DNA of 37,201 nt from an uncultured Phascolarctobacterium sp. (lineage in GTDB: Bacteria > Bacillota > Negativicutes > Acidaminococcales > Acidaminococcaceae): positions 1-37,201 of the forward strand of contig NZ_CAADXO010000020.1 of the NCBI RefSeq assembly GCF_900753045.1, in the 5' to 3' direction. The notes below the pieces were generated by a model. That model was not told the DNA's origin. It ran no database searches and saw only the letters and a program-made list of their open reading frames with translations. Below, piece by piece: positions 15,598 through 23,037 of the stretch; positions within the stretch are counted from its first letter, which is position 1, and each line of letters starts with the position of its first letter. The translations under genes and the position numbers were made by a program.

Positions 15598-16176
15598 TTA
15601 CAGCCTCATATACGCGCTCATTACGCACGCTCCGCGTGCTCCATTCGCAAGAAGCTCGGCGTGCTGCGCAGCGTCGAAGCCGATGCCACCGATGGCGTAA
15701 ACCGGCAAGCTTACAGCGTTACAGACAGCCTGCAGAAAGCCAAGACCGCGCGGTGCAAGGTCTGCCTTGCACTGCGTAGTGTAGATGTGTCCGGCGATGA
15801 GCATGGTAGCGCCTAGTGCTTGTGCTTCGATTGCCTCTTCTGCGCTGTGAACTGATGTAGAAAGCCAAGTGAAATACGTCCGCTCGCACGCCGGCATTTG
15901 GCGTAGCAGCGCCAGCGGCAGATGCAAATTTTGTATGCCAAACTCATGTGCCAGCTGCCAATCGCTGTGCAAAATAAGCGGTATACCTGCAGCTTTACAG
16001 ATTTGCTGTACCTCTAGCGTAAGCGTGCGATAGGATGCTTTGTCTAAAGACTTCGCACGCAGGATAACAGCCTGCGGACGCAGCTCCGTCAGCTTTGCCA
16101 GACGATCTATTTGCTCAGTCAGCGGACGGGAACAGGTGGCGCTGTCCGTAACGGCAATCAGCGGTAGCTCAGACAT
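15598..16176 (-). CDS. tenI: TenI-type thiazole tautomerase (ThiE-related)
   Basis: A 192-residue TIM-barrel protein of the ThiE/TenI superfamily. The segment AGHIYTTQCKADLAPRGL (128-145) follows the TenI pattern GHxxxTxCKxxxxxRG, with H130 in the place of the catalytic histidine of B. subtilis TenI. ThiE would instead show GPIFPTxTK and a QLREK-type motif, and both are absent (here VILRAKSLD). TenI aromatises the thiazole carboxylate made by ThiG. The start codon overlaps the thiH stop by 8 nt. If no true ThiE exists elsewhere in the genome, this protein might have to do both jobs; that is inference. Confidence 0.78.
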   Translation of the reverse strand: MSELPLIAVTDSATCSRPLTEQIDRLAKLTELRPQAVILRAKSLDKASYRTLTLEVQQICKAAGIPLILHSDWQLAHEFGIQNLHLPLALLRQMPACERTYFTWLSTSVHSAEEAIEAQALGATMLIAGHIYTTQCKADLAPRGLGFLQAVCNAVSLPVYAIGGIGFDAAQHAELLANGARGACVMSAYMRL

Positions 16177-17386
16177 AAACGTACTCCGACATTACAGGCT
16201 GCAGGCCGATTTTCAGCAATGCATCATAGATTTCCTGCAGACTTCTGCTGTCGTCAATCTCAAACTGTTCGTCGCCCAACTCCTGCTTTTTGCTGTGCGC
16301 ACCGATGCCGGTATTGACACCGGCGGAAATTTTGTTGGCGGCAATCAGCATCAGGTTATCACGCACGCGTGCGCATTCGCGGCTGGAAACGGTAATTGAA
16401 GCGAAGGGCATGAACAGGCGGTAGGCGCAGACAACCTGCAGCAGCTGGCGCTCGTGCACGTCCATCGGCTTAATCTTATCATTGTTGATGATGGGGCGCA
16501 GGCGGGGGCAGGAGAAGGCAATTTCCGCATGCGGATATTTCTTTTGCAGCAGGTAGGCATGCAGGCCGGTAGCGAGGGCGTCGCGACGGAAGTCGTCTAG
16601 GCCGAGCAGGGCAGCGAAGCCGACGCCGCGCATTTTGCCGCGCAGTGCGCGCTCCTGCGCGTAAAAACGGTAGGGGAAGACACGCTTGTGACCTGCCAAA
16701 TGCAGTTGGGCGTATTTATCCTTATTATAGGTTTCCTGAAAAACAGTTACGTAATCCACGCCGCATTCATGCAGATAAGCGTATTCATCGCTATTGAGCG
16801 GATAGATTTCTACGCCTACAACCTTGAAGTATTGGCGTGCCTGCTTGCAGGCTTCACCGATGTAATGCACGTCACTCATCTTGCGGCTTTCGCCGGTAAG
16901 AATAAGAATTTCCTGTTGGCCGGTGGCGGCAATAGCCTGCATTTCGGCAGCAATCTGCTCGCTGCTCAGGCAGGCACGCTGAATTTTATTGTGACTGTTG
17001 AAGCCGCAGTAAATGCAGTAGTTTTCGCAGTAGTTGGCTATATACAGCGGTGTGAAAAAGGTGACGTTATTGCCGAAGTAACGTTGGCGCTCGACCTGTG
17101 CGGCGCGGGCAATCTCCTCCAGAAGCGGCAGAGCAGCAGGCGAAAGCAGGGCGGCGAAGTCCTCGGGCGTACGCTCGCTGTGAGCGAGTGCCGCACGCAC
17201 GTCTGCTTCCGTATATTTTGTGTAATCGTAAGCGGCACGGGCAGTCTGCACCTTGTTGAATATATCGGAGTCGATAATTTCCATGCCTTCCTGATATTGC
17301 ATCGGATCGGTCAGCTGTTTTTCGCTGAAGGCTGCTGCCTGCTCATCATAAATACTGTTGTTGAAAAATTTATCTTCGTTCTTCAT
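16169..17386 (-). CDS. thiH: 2-iminoacetate synthase ThiH (radical SAM tyrosine lyase)
   Basis: A 405-residue radical-SAM enzyme with the cluster motif C120-x3-C124-x2-C127 in NYCENYCIYCGF. It cleaves tyrosine to dehydroglycine and p-cresol, giving the glycine-derived part of the thiazole under anaerobic conditions; aerobes use ThiO instead. The FFTPLYIANYC lead-in and the SREC block near the C-terminus are typical of ThiH. GAGGTGG lies before the ATG, and the gene starts 9 nt after the thiG stop. Use of ThiH supports an anaerobic lifestyle. Confidence 0.93.
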   Translation of the reverse strand: MKNEDKFFNNSIYDEQAAAFSEKQLTDPMQYQEGMEIIDSDIFNKVQTARAAYDYTKYTEADVRAALAHSERTPEDFAALLSPAALPLLEEIARAAQVERQRYFGNNVTFFTPLYIANYCENYCIYCGFNSHNKIQRACLSSEQIAAEMQAIAATGQQEILILTGESRKMSDVHYIGEACKQARQYFKVVGVEIYPLNSDEYAYLHECGVDYVTVFQETYNKDKYAQLHLAGHKRVFPYRFYAQERALRGKMRGVGFAALLGLDDFRRDALATGLHAYLLQKKYPHAEIAFSCPRLRPIINNDKIKPMDVHERQLLQVVCAYRLFMPFASITVSSRECARVRDNLMLIAANKISAGVNTGIGAHSKKQELGDEQFEIDDSRSLQEIYDALLKIGLQPVMSEYVYV

Positions 17387-17395
17387 GCTGCCACC

Positions 17396-18163
17396 TCAAT
17401 CATGCAAAAAGCCTGTCAGCGGGGAGCTGGCGCTGGCAGTGTCGCGGACACTGCCGCAGCCTGCGAGATAAGCACTGCGGCCGGCGTTGATAGCATCACG
17501 GAAGGCACTTGCCATAAGCGGCAGGTTGCCGGCGCTGGCAATCGCGGTGTTCGCCATGACTGCCGCTGCACCCATTTCCATAGCTTCGCAGGCCTGTGAA
17601 GGCTTGCCGATGCCTGCGTCGACAATAATCGGCAGGTCGATTTCGTTGATTAAGATTTGGATAAAGTCCTTGGTGCAAAGGCCTTTATTGCTGCCAATCG
17701 GTGCACCCAGCGGCATGATGCAGGCAGCACCGGCGTCACGCATATCACGGGCACTTTGCAGGTCAGGATACATATAGGGCATAACGATGAAGCCTTCTTT
17801 GGCAAGAATTTCTGTTGCCTTGAGGGTTTCATGGTTGTCGGGCAGCAGATATTTGCTGTCTTTGATTACTTCGATTTTTACGAAGTCGGTGTGGCAAAGC
17901 TCGCGTGCAAGGCGGGCGATGCGCACTGCTTCTTCGGCATTACGTGCACCGCTGGTGTTGGGCAGCAAGGTAACGTTTTCCGGCACGTAATCAAGAATGT
18001 TGGCAAGAGCGCCGCTGTTGGCGCGGCGCAGAGCGAGCGTAAGGATTTCCGCACCGGCCTGCTCTACGGCTGCTTTAATTAAATCCAGCGAATATTTGCC
18101 GCTGCCTAAAATAAAACGGGAATGAAATTCGTGTCCGCCTAAAGTCCATGTATCGTTAGTCAT
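17396..18163 (-). CDS. thiG: Thiazole synthase
   Basis: A 255-residue TIM-barrel enzyme that condenses deoxyxylulose 5-phosphate, dehydroglycine and the ThiS thiocarboxylate. The Schiff-base lysine is K96 in FVKIEVIKD, and the phosphate-binding end is IVDAGIGKPSQA and MANTAIASAGN. It begins one base after thiF ends and precedes thiH by 9 nt, so it is translated as part of one operon. Confidence 0.96.
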   Translation of the reverse strand: MTNDTWTLGGHEFHSRFILGSGKYSLDLIKAAVEQAGAEILTLALRRANSGALANILDYVPENVTLLPNTSGARNAEEAVRIARLARELCHTDFVKIEVIKDSKYLLPDNHETLKATEILAKEGFIVMPYMYPDLQSARDMRDAGAACIMPLGAPIGSNKGLCTKDFIQILINEIDLPIIVDAGIGKPSQACEAMEMGAAAVMANTAIASAGNLPLMASAFRDAINAGRSAYLAGCGSVRDTASASSPLTGFLHD

Positions 18164-18164
18164 T

Positions 18165-18794
18165 TTAATTCTCCTCCAAGTCTAAAATAATGCGTGCGGC
18201 AAGCAGTGCCTGCTGCATGGCGCAGAGTGCGACGCGCGCACCGCAGAGTGGTAAATCGTGAAAATCGCTGCTGCCGTCGCCGCAAAGATAAAGATTTTTT
18301 GTGATTTTTTTACTGGTGATTTCTTCTGCTTTGCCGAAGCCTGCAATGCCGCTGCCTGCGATAACCTTTTTATCGCTCCAGGTACTCAATACAGTGCTCA
18401 CGAGCATAGCCTTGCCGGCAGCATCATCAAGCGCTTCGCAGATAATATCGCAGTCACTTAAAAGCGTGGGTATGTTATCCTCTGTTACCTTGATTACCTG
18501 CGAATGCAAAGCTGCGTAGGGGTTTATTTGGCGCAAATGCTTCACAAGGGCGTCAGCCTTGTATTGCCCTATATCGTCAAGAAAATAATATTGGCGGTTG
18601 AGATTGGAAAGCTCTACCTTGTCAAAATCATAAAGATAAAGCTGACCGATGCCAAGACGGGTTAAGGCGACGGCGATATTGCTGCCGAGTCCGCCGAGTC
18701 CGACGACAGCAACGCGCGCGTTATGCAGAGCGTCAAGCTGCGCCTGTGTCAGTCCTTTGCCAAGTGCTGCGTTTATTGCCTCCTTGCTAATCAT
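18165..18794 (-). CDS. thiF: ThiS adenylyltransferase ThiF (short, family 2)
   Basis: A 209-residue E1-like protein that activates the C-terminus of ThiS. The ATP-binding glycine motif is VVGLGGLGSNIA (30-41), followed by DFDKVELSNLNRQ (56-68). It is shorter than the E. coli ThiF and matches the short family found next to thiS in Firmicutes. A cysteine-containing tail (LCGARVALCAM) is present. Its start codon follows the thiS stop directly; the ribosome site GGAGGTGG is formed by the last codons of thiS. Confidence 0.9.
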   Translation of the reverse strand: MISKEAINAALGKGLTQAQLDALHNARVAVVGLGGLGSNIAVALTRLGIGQLYLYDFDKVELSNLNRQYYFLDDIGQYKADALVKHLRQINPYAALHSQVIKVTEDNIPTLLSDCDIICEALDDAAGKAMLVSTVLSTWSDKKVIAGSGIAGFGKAEEITSKKITKNLYLCGDGSSDFHDLPLCGARVALCAMQQALLAARIILDLEEN

Positions 18795-18989
18795 TCAGCC
18801 ACCTCCTACAAAGCTGACAATTTCCAATTTATCGGCGTCGGTAATAGTTGTACTGCCAAAATCCGCCTGCTTGATGATAGTGCCGTTAAGCTCTACGGCA
18901 ACAAATACAGCGCGATAGCCAAGCTGCGTAAGCAGCTCGCTGAGAGTGATGGGGCGGGCTAAAGCCTTTTCTTCTCCGTTGATAAGCAT
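18795..18989 (-). CDS. thiS: Sulfur carrier protein ThiS
   Basis: A 64-residue beta-grasp (ubiquitin-like) protein ending in FVGGG. The C-terminal Gly-Gly is adenylated by ThiF and thiocarboxylated, then donates sulfur to ThiG. The start has AAAGGAG upstream. It is the first gene of the operon and lies 22 nt downstream of a strong terminator hairpin, which must be read through for expression. Confidence 0.94.
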   Translation of the reverse strand: MLINGEEKALARPITLSELLTQLGYRAVFVAVELNGTIIKQADFGSTTITDADKLEIVSFVGGG

Positions 18990-19010
18990 GTTGTTTCTCC
19001 TTTCGGGTAA

Positions 19011-19064
19011 TAAAAAAAGCTCATGAAAAAGCTACACCCGTGGTGGTGTACCCCTTCATGAGCT
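19011..19064 (-). terminator. Strong terminator hairpin in the thi operon leader (attenuator candidate)
   Basis: On the minus strand AGCTCATGAA (19064-19055) pairs with TTCATGAGCT (19027-19018), with an inner ACACC/GGTGT helix, and is followed by seven T at 19018-19012. The hairpin lies between the only good promoter (about 19111-19139) and thiS, so it should cut off most transcripts unless it is relieved. There is about 40 nt of leader before it and no TPP-riboswitch core in it. Confidence 0.85.
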
Positions 19065-19110
19065 AAATTTCAGACTCACTCTAAGTTTTGTTTATGAAGT
19101 TGTTAGCATA

Positions 19111-19139
19111 AGTATAATGTTTTTGTCGGTAAGTGTCAA
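19111..19139 (-). promoter_or_regulatory. Strong sigma-70 type promoter of the thi operon
   Basis: Minus strand TTGACA (19134-19139), 17-nt spacer, TATACT (19111-19116). Transcription should start near 19104, giving a leader of about 115 nt. Confidence 0.75.
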
Positions 19140-19172
19140 GGAGATAACTTATATATGCTGTCAGAGAAATAT

Positions 19173-19201
19173 TTGCCTGCAGCACGAAATAGGCATATAA
19201 T
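19173..19201 (+). promoter_or_regulatory. Promoter of the small cupin gene
   Basis: TTGCCT (19173-19178), 17-nt spacer, TATAAT (19196-19201). It is divergent from the thi promoter. It overlaps the ATG codons at 19155 and 19200, which argues that translation starts at 19233. Confidence 0.65.
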
Positions 19202-19232
19202 GGAAGCAGTAAAAAAAGAGGGGGCTTTGCTT

Positions 19233-19580
19233 ATGAAAATAACAAATAGCAAAACAGATATCTGCGCCAATCGTTTCGGTGGCAATGGTGACGTAATTAT
19301 TGAACACTATCTTGACGAAAGCATGCTTAATGACAGCGTAGTAATGTACGCTAAGGTAATTCTTAAACCGGGCTGCAGCCTTGGCTATCACATTCATGAC
19401 GGCAACAGCGAAACAATAGTGGTGCTGCAGGGAACTGCCGAGTACAACGATAACGGTAAGGCTATGACGCTGCATGCGGGCGACAAGGTACATTGCCCCA
19501 GCGGCGAAGGTCATGCTATCGGCAATCCGACAGATGCTGCCGAGGATTTGCTGCTGCAGGCTCTGGTTATCAAAAAATAA
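19233..19580 (+). CDS. Small cupin-domain protein
   Basis: A 115-residue single-cupin protein. The metal-binding motif 1 is GYHIHDGNSETIVVLQGTAEY (shown in part: H-I-H near residue 54 and E at 60) and motif 2 is CPSGEGHAIGNP near residues 90-101. The start at 19233 has AGAGGGGG upstream and lies downstream of the promoter; ATGs at 19155 and 19200 would start in or before the promoter. Members bind a metal and act as isomerases, dioxygenases or sensors; no substrate can be assigned. It is monocistronic, ended by a terminator, and divergent from the thi operon. Confidence 0.75.
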   Translation: MKITNSKTDICANRFGGNGDVIIEHYLDESMLNDSVVMYAKVILKPGCSLGYHIHDGNSETIVVLQGTAEYNDNGKAMTLHAGDKVHCPSGEGHAIGNPTDAAEDLLLQALVIKK

Positions 19581-19605
19581 TTATAGCTTCTATGTCTAAA
19601 CTAAA

Positions 19606-19648
19606 AGGACTGACGCCTCTGGTGTGCGTCAGTCCTATATTTTTTATT
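19606..19648. terminator. Bidirectional terminator between the cupin and HerA-like genes
   Basis: AGGACTGACGC (19606-19616) pairs perfectly with GCGTCAGTCCT (19626-19636). A T-rich tail follows on the plus strand and AAAA lies before it for the minus strand. Confidence 0.88.
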
Positions 19649-21215
19649 TACCTTTGAAAAGACTTCCTAAAATACCGCGCACCAGCTTGCTGCCGATTTG
19701 GTTGCCGACTGTACGGGTAGCGGAATTGACAGCGCTGTCAAATACCTTGTCCAACACGCCCTTGGGCTGGCGGGCGCTGCTTCTTTGGGCAGCACGTTCT
19801 GCTGTCAGGCGCTCGCGTTCCGCTTCCTTGGCCTGCTTAGCTTCTTCTTTTGCTCTCAGCGCTGCTTCCTTGGCTTCTGCTTCAGCCTTCGCTGCCGCTT
19901 CGGCTTCCGCCTGTGCTTCTTCGGCCTTTTGTGTCAGCAGTTCGTAGGCGGATTCGCGGTCAACTGCTTCGGCATATTTGCTGTAGAGAGGGCAATCCTT
20001 AATAAGCTGTTGGCGTTTGGCATCATCACACACGCCAAGATAGCTGCGCGGCGGCATTACATAGGCACGCTGTACGATGGAAGGGATGCCTTCGGGGTCC
20101 AGCGTAGAAACAAGCACCTCGCCTGTGCCAAGCTCGCCTAAGGCAGCTTCGGCATCTAATGCAGGATTTTCGCGGAAGGATTGCGCTGTGGCCTTCAGGC
20201 TCTTACGTTCTTTAGGAGTGTAGGCGCGCAGTGCATGCTGCAGCTTGTTGCCCAACTGTGCCAGTACGCTTTCGGGTACGTCTGTCGGCTGTTGGGTGAT
20301 AAAGTAAATACCGATGCCCTTGGAACGGATGAGGCGGACAATCTGTTCAATTTTATCCAAAAGGGATTGCGGTGCATCCTTAAAAATCAGATGAGCTTCG
20401 TCAAAGAAAAAGACCATCTTGGGTTTATCCAAATCGCCTGCTTCCGGCATCATTTCGTAGAGTTCGGAAAGCATCCACAGCAAGAAGGTGGAATAGAGCA
20501 GCGGACGCTGGAACAGTTCGGTAGCATGCAGCAGATTAATAACGCCGTGGCCGTCTTCTGCCGTAGCAAACCAGTCCTTGATATCAAGTGCCGGCTCGCC
20601 GAAGAAAATATCCGCACCCTGGTCCTCCAGACGCAGTAAAGAGCGCTGAATAGCACCGATGCTGGCGGGAGTGATGTTACCATAGCTTGTTTTGAACTGG
20701 GCAGCATTGTCACCTACGTATTGTACCATGCTGCGCAAATCCTTAAAGTCCAACAGCAGCAGGCCTTGGTCGTCTGCTACGCGGAAAACAATATTCATTA
20801 CACCGCTTTGGGTTTCGTTCAGCTCCAGCAGACGGCTGAGCAGATCAGGTCCCATTTCCGAAACTGTTGCGCGCACGGGAATGCCTCCCTTGCCGTAAAC
20901 GTCCCAGAAGCGAACCGGATAACCGGCAAATTTCCATTCTGTTTCCAGGCCGAGCTTATTTCTTAAACGCTTGCGGAAGCCTTCGCTGTCCTCACCGGGC
21001 AGGCACATACCGGAAACGTCGCCCTTGATATCAGCCAGAAAAACAGGTACGCCCATTTCGCTGAAGCTTTCTGCCAGCACCTTGAGCGTAACGGTTTTGC
21101 CTGTACCGGTAGCACCGGCAATCAGGCCGTGACGATTTGCCATTTTGGGATACATATAGATACCGCCCTTGTCATTTTGACAAAGCCAGATTTTGTGCAG
21201 TTTAGGGATATACAT
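19644..21215 (-). CDS. HerA-like ATPase (DUF853 / YjgR-type)
   Basis: A 523-residue FtsK/HerA-superfamily ATPase. The Walker A motif is GATGTGKT (34-41), Walker B is MVFFFDEAH near residue 270, and an arginine-rich sensor region (QIVRLIRSKGIGIYFITQQPTDVP) follows. The C-terminal 100 residues are an Ala/Glu/Lys-rich coiled coil (about 430-490) before a hydrophobic end (LVRGILGSLFKGK). Relatives are annotated as helicase HerA-like or DUF853 proteins of unknown role. AAGGAGG lies before the ATG. It follows corA and a small unknown gene on the same strand, with 28 nt to the latter. Confidence 0.85.
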   Translation of the reverse strand: MYIPKLHKIWLCQNDKGGIYMYPKMANRHGLIAGATGTGKTVTLKVLAESFSEMGVPVFLADIKGDVSGMCLPGEDSEGFRKRLRNKLGLETEWKFAGYPVRFWDVYGKGGIPVRATVSEMGPDLLSRLLELNETQSGVMNIVFRVADDQGLLLLDFKDLRSMVQYVGDNAAQFKTSYGNITPASIGAIQRSLLRLEDQGADIFFGEPALDIKDWFATAEDGHGVINLLHATELFQRPLLYSTFLLWMLSELYEMMPEAGDLDKPKMVFFFDEAHLIFKDAPQSLLDKIEQIVRLIRSKGIGIYFITQQPTDVPESVLAQLGNKLQHALRAYTPKERKSLKATAQSFRENPALDAEAALGELGTGEVLVSTLDPEGIPSIVQRAYVMPPRSYLGVCDDAKRQQLIKDCPLYSKYAEAVDRESAYELLTQKAEEAQAEAEAAAKAEAEAKEAALRAKEEAKQAKEAERERLTAERAAQRSSARQPKGVLDKVFDSAVNSATRTVGNQIGSKLVRGILGSLFKGK

Positions 21216-21243
21216 CTTGCATTCCTCCTTGCGGTATTAAGAT

Positions 21244-21474
21244 TTAATATGAACGCTTGCCCCAAAGAGGATGAGCACAGGGGCGCAGCGAAAGACGGTG
21301 AACCTGCTGTGCCGCTTCTTCAAGAGGCAGGTCTTCGCGGTTGCCGCCGCGTTCCAGCACGCAAAGAGGCGCTTCGCTGCCAACCTCGCCGCCGGGCAGG
21401 TAAATATATTCTTCGTTATCATTATCGCCGAAAATAATTCCGGCGAGCAGTTTTTCTTGCGTAACTTTAGACAT
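21244..21474 (-). CDS. Small protein of unknown function between corA and the HerA-like gene
   Basis: A 76-residue hydrophilic protein starting MSKVTQEKLLAGIIFGDN. It has no membrane segment, two cysteines and no domain I recognise. Support for it being real is positional: the start lies 9 nt after the corA stop with a TGAGG ribosome site that overlaps that stop, and it ends 28 nt before the next gene, filling the gap in the same direction. An alternative frame of similar length starts inside corA but has no ribosome site. Confidence 0.55.
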   Translation of the reverse strand: MSKVTQEKLLAGIIFGDNDNEEYIYLPGGEVGSEAPLCVLERGGNREDLPLEEAAQQVHRLSLRPCAHPLWGKRSY

Positions 21475-21483
21475 TTTCTAACC

Positions 21484-22434
21484 TCAGAACATTCTCTTCT
21501 TCCACAGCAGGAAGGCAGTACCCAGGGCAATACACGCCGCTAAACTGAGGACGATAAGGAACCCTAAGGGGTTTTCTGCAAAGGGGACAGGTACGTTCAT
21601 GCCCCACAAACCGCTGATGAGTGTAGGAATCGCCAAAATAATGGTGACGGATGCCAAAAATTTCATGACCAGGTTCAGGTTGTTGCTGATGATGCTGGCA
21701 AAAACTTCCATCATGCTGTTAAGAATGTGGCTGTACATTTCAACCATTTCTACAGCCTGCTTATATTCGATGATAACATCGTCCAGCAAATCCTCGTCTT
21801 CCTCGTATACCTTTATCAGATGCTGGGACTGCGTTGCATTGCGCAGACGCAGCAGTCTTTCCAGCACAATGGAATTACTGCGCAGAGAGGTGGAAAAATA
21901 GGTTAAGGACTTCTGCAGATCAAGCAGGTTGAAGAGCTCGCTGTTTTCCATGGACTGGCGCAGGTGAATTTCCAGTTCATCCGTACGGCGGATGATTATA
22001 CGGATATATTTCAGATAGAGAGTAGCGGATTTATAAAGAATCTGGAATAAAAAGCGCGTTTTTTTGAAGGTGCTGAACATTTTGCTGTTATGCGTGCCGA
22101 AATCTGCAGTTACAGCGTTAGGCTCCAAACAGATAGTGGCAATGCCTTCTTCAGTTACTACGATACCCAAAGGCAGGGTGTCGTAATCTTTATTGCTGCG
22201 TAAAAAAGGGATATCGACCAAAATCAGAATCTGGTCATCTTCTACTTCGATACGGGATTTTTCTTCTTCGTCCAGTGCCGCGCTCAAAAAATCCATCTGG
22301 ATTTTTGTCGCTGCTGCTATTTCCTGCAGCTCTTCTACAGAAGGAGCCACTATGTCAAGCCAGTAGCCCTTTTCCAGATGTTCCAGCTCCAGCTCGTCCA
22401 ATCCTTGGTCGGTACTTTTTAAAATTTTGTACAT
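21484..22434 (-). CDS. corA: CorA-family divalent cation (Mg2+) transporter
   Basis: A 316-residue protein with a large acidic cytoplasmic N-terminal domain, a long helix (about 200-250) and two C-terminal membrane segments. The selectivity motif GMN is present in LWGMNVPVPF between the helices, and the protein ends with a basic tail (LLWKKRMF). It is a pentameric Mg2+/Co2+ channel in the inner membrane. The start at 22434 is chosen for the AAAGGAGG site; an in-frame ATG at 22494 would add 20 residues without homology. It is followed directly by the small unknown gene. Confidence 0.92.
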   Translation of the reverse strand: MYKILKSTDQGLDELELEHLEKGYWLDIVAPSVEELQEIAAATKIQMDFLSAALDEEEKSRIEVEDDQILILVDIPFLRSNKDYDTLPLGIVVTEEGIATICLEPNAVTADFGTHNSKMFSTFKKTRFLFQILYKSATLYLKYIRIIIRRTDELEIHLRQSMENSELFNLLDLQKSLTYFSTSLRSNSIVLERLLRLRNATQSQHLIKVYEEDEDLLDDVIIEYKQAVEMVEMYSHILNSMMEVFASIISNNLNLVMKFLASVTIILAIPTLISGLWGMNVPVPFAENPLGFLIVLSLAACIALGTAFLLWKKRMF

Positions 22435-22521
22435 AGTAGGGTTCCTCCTTTCCTCTTTCCTGTTAGGCGTGATATAAAGCACCGTCTGCGTCACAACGGC
22501 TCCTATATCTTATCTTATAAA

Positions 22522-22758
22522 TTACAGATGCCCGGAGATAGCTTTGGCCAATTGGTCGGCGCAGCTGGTGCCGCGGCCACGGCAGTCATTGCCCTTGAGC
22601 AAATCAGCAACTGCTTTGGCATCCTGGCCTTCTACCAGCTTGCCGATAGCAGCCAGATTTCCGGGGCAGCCGCCGTCAAAGCTTACATTGTGCAGCTTGC
22701 CGTCAACTATATCAAAATGAATCTCGCGGGAGCAGACTCCGCTGGTTTTATAAGTAAA
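22522..22758 (-). CDS. TSCPD-domain protein (TIGR03905-like), function unknown
   Basis: A 78-residue protein starting MFTYKTSGVCSREIHFDI, a typical beginning for this family of small proteins related to the C-terminal TSCPD domain of class II ribonucleotide reductases. Conserved features visible here are the SREIHFDI strand, GGCPGNLAAI (about 30-39) and the closing CRGRGTSCADQLAKAI with two cysteines. GGAGGAAAG lies before the ATG at 22758, so the 14 upstream codons are not used. The role is unknown; metal binding through the cysteines is possible. Confidence 0.85.
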   Translation of the reverse strand, partial: FTYKTSGVCSREIHFDIVDGKLHNVSFDGGCPGNLAAIGKLVEGQDAKAVADLLKGNDCRGRGTSCADQLAKAISGHL

Positions 22759-22779
22759 CATATTTCTTTCCTCCATTGT

Positions 22780-22808
22780 ATTACAACATACATTAGACAA
22801 TTCGACAA
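22780..22808 (-). promoter_or_regulatory. Candidate promoter of the TSCPD-domain gene
   Basis: Minus strand TTGTCG (22803-22808), 17-nt spacer, TGTAAT (22780-22785), with only about 15 nt between the predicted start and the ATG. Confidence 0.5.
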
Positions 22809-22926
22809 AAATAAATAAAATCCTTTTTCTTACGCTTGCGCAAGAAAGATTTTACGTAAATTTTATTTCAAAAATTTTCCGGATGCAGAAAAGTTTTGGC
22901 GGGAGCTTTAATTTACTAAAAAAAGT

Positions 22927-22935
22927 TGGTATAAT
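22927..22935 (+). promoter_or_regulatory. Extended -10 promoter of the serine-metabolism operon
   Basis: TGGTATAAT gives a perfect -10 with the TG extension; the -35 (TTTAAT at 22907-22912) is poor. Transcription should start near 22942, leaving a leader of about 95 nt. Confidence 0.55.
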
Positions 22936-22958
22936 ATAAGACAAATTATTGTACGTTG

Positions 22959-23032
22959 TAGGATGGTAGCATGGTTTATATTCTTACAGCACAAGTATTA
23001 TGCTTTTGTAGCATGGAAGAAAGGTAGTGTAG
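22959..23032 (+). promoter_or_regulatory. UAG/AAG-repeat leader in front of the symporter gene (possible HutP-type RNA site)
   Basis: The transcribed leader holds five TAG triplets (22959, 22967, 23009, 23025, 23030) and AAG triplets (22993, 23017, 23021). Several are exactly 8 nt apart (22959/22967; 23009/23017/23025), and TAGCATGG occurs twice (22967 and 23009). The last cluster overlaps the ribosome site. HutP of B. subtilis binds NAG triplets at regular spacing, and a HutP-family gene lies in this same operon. B. subtilis spacing is about 7 nt, so the match is not exact. Confidence 0.4.
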
Positions 23033-23037
23033 TTTTT

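Noticed and set aside
19011..19104. TPP riboswitch in the thi leader
   Set aside because: The conserved CUGAGA and CUGAUCUGG-type elements are missing and too little leader lies before the hairpin; only a terminator is supported.
22817..22853. Hairpin AAAATC...GATTTT in the divergent gap before the symporter
   Set aside because: It lies between two divergent promoters, has mismatches and no proper T-run, so I do not call it a terminator.
22963..23037. Upstream start adding 25 residues to the sodium symporter
   Set aside because: No ribosome site at 22963 and the added residues do not fit the family N-terminus; the segment is better explained as leader.
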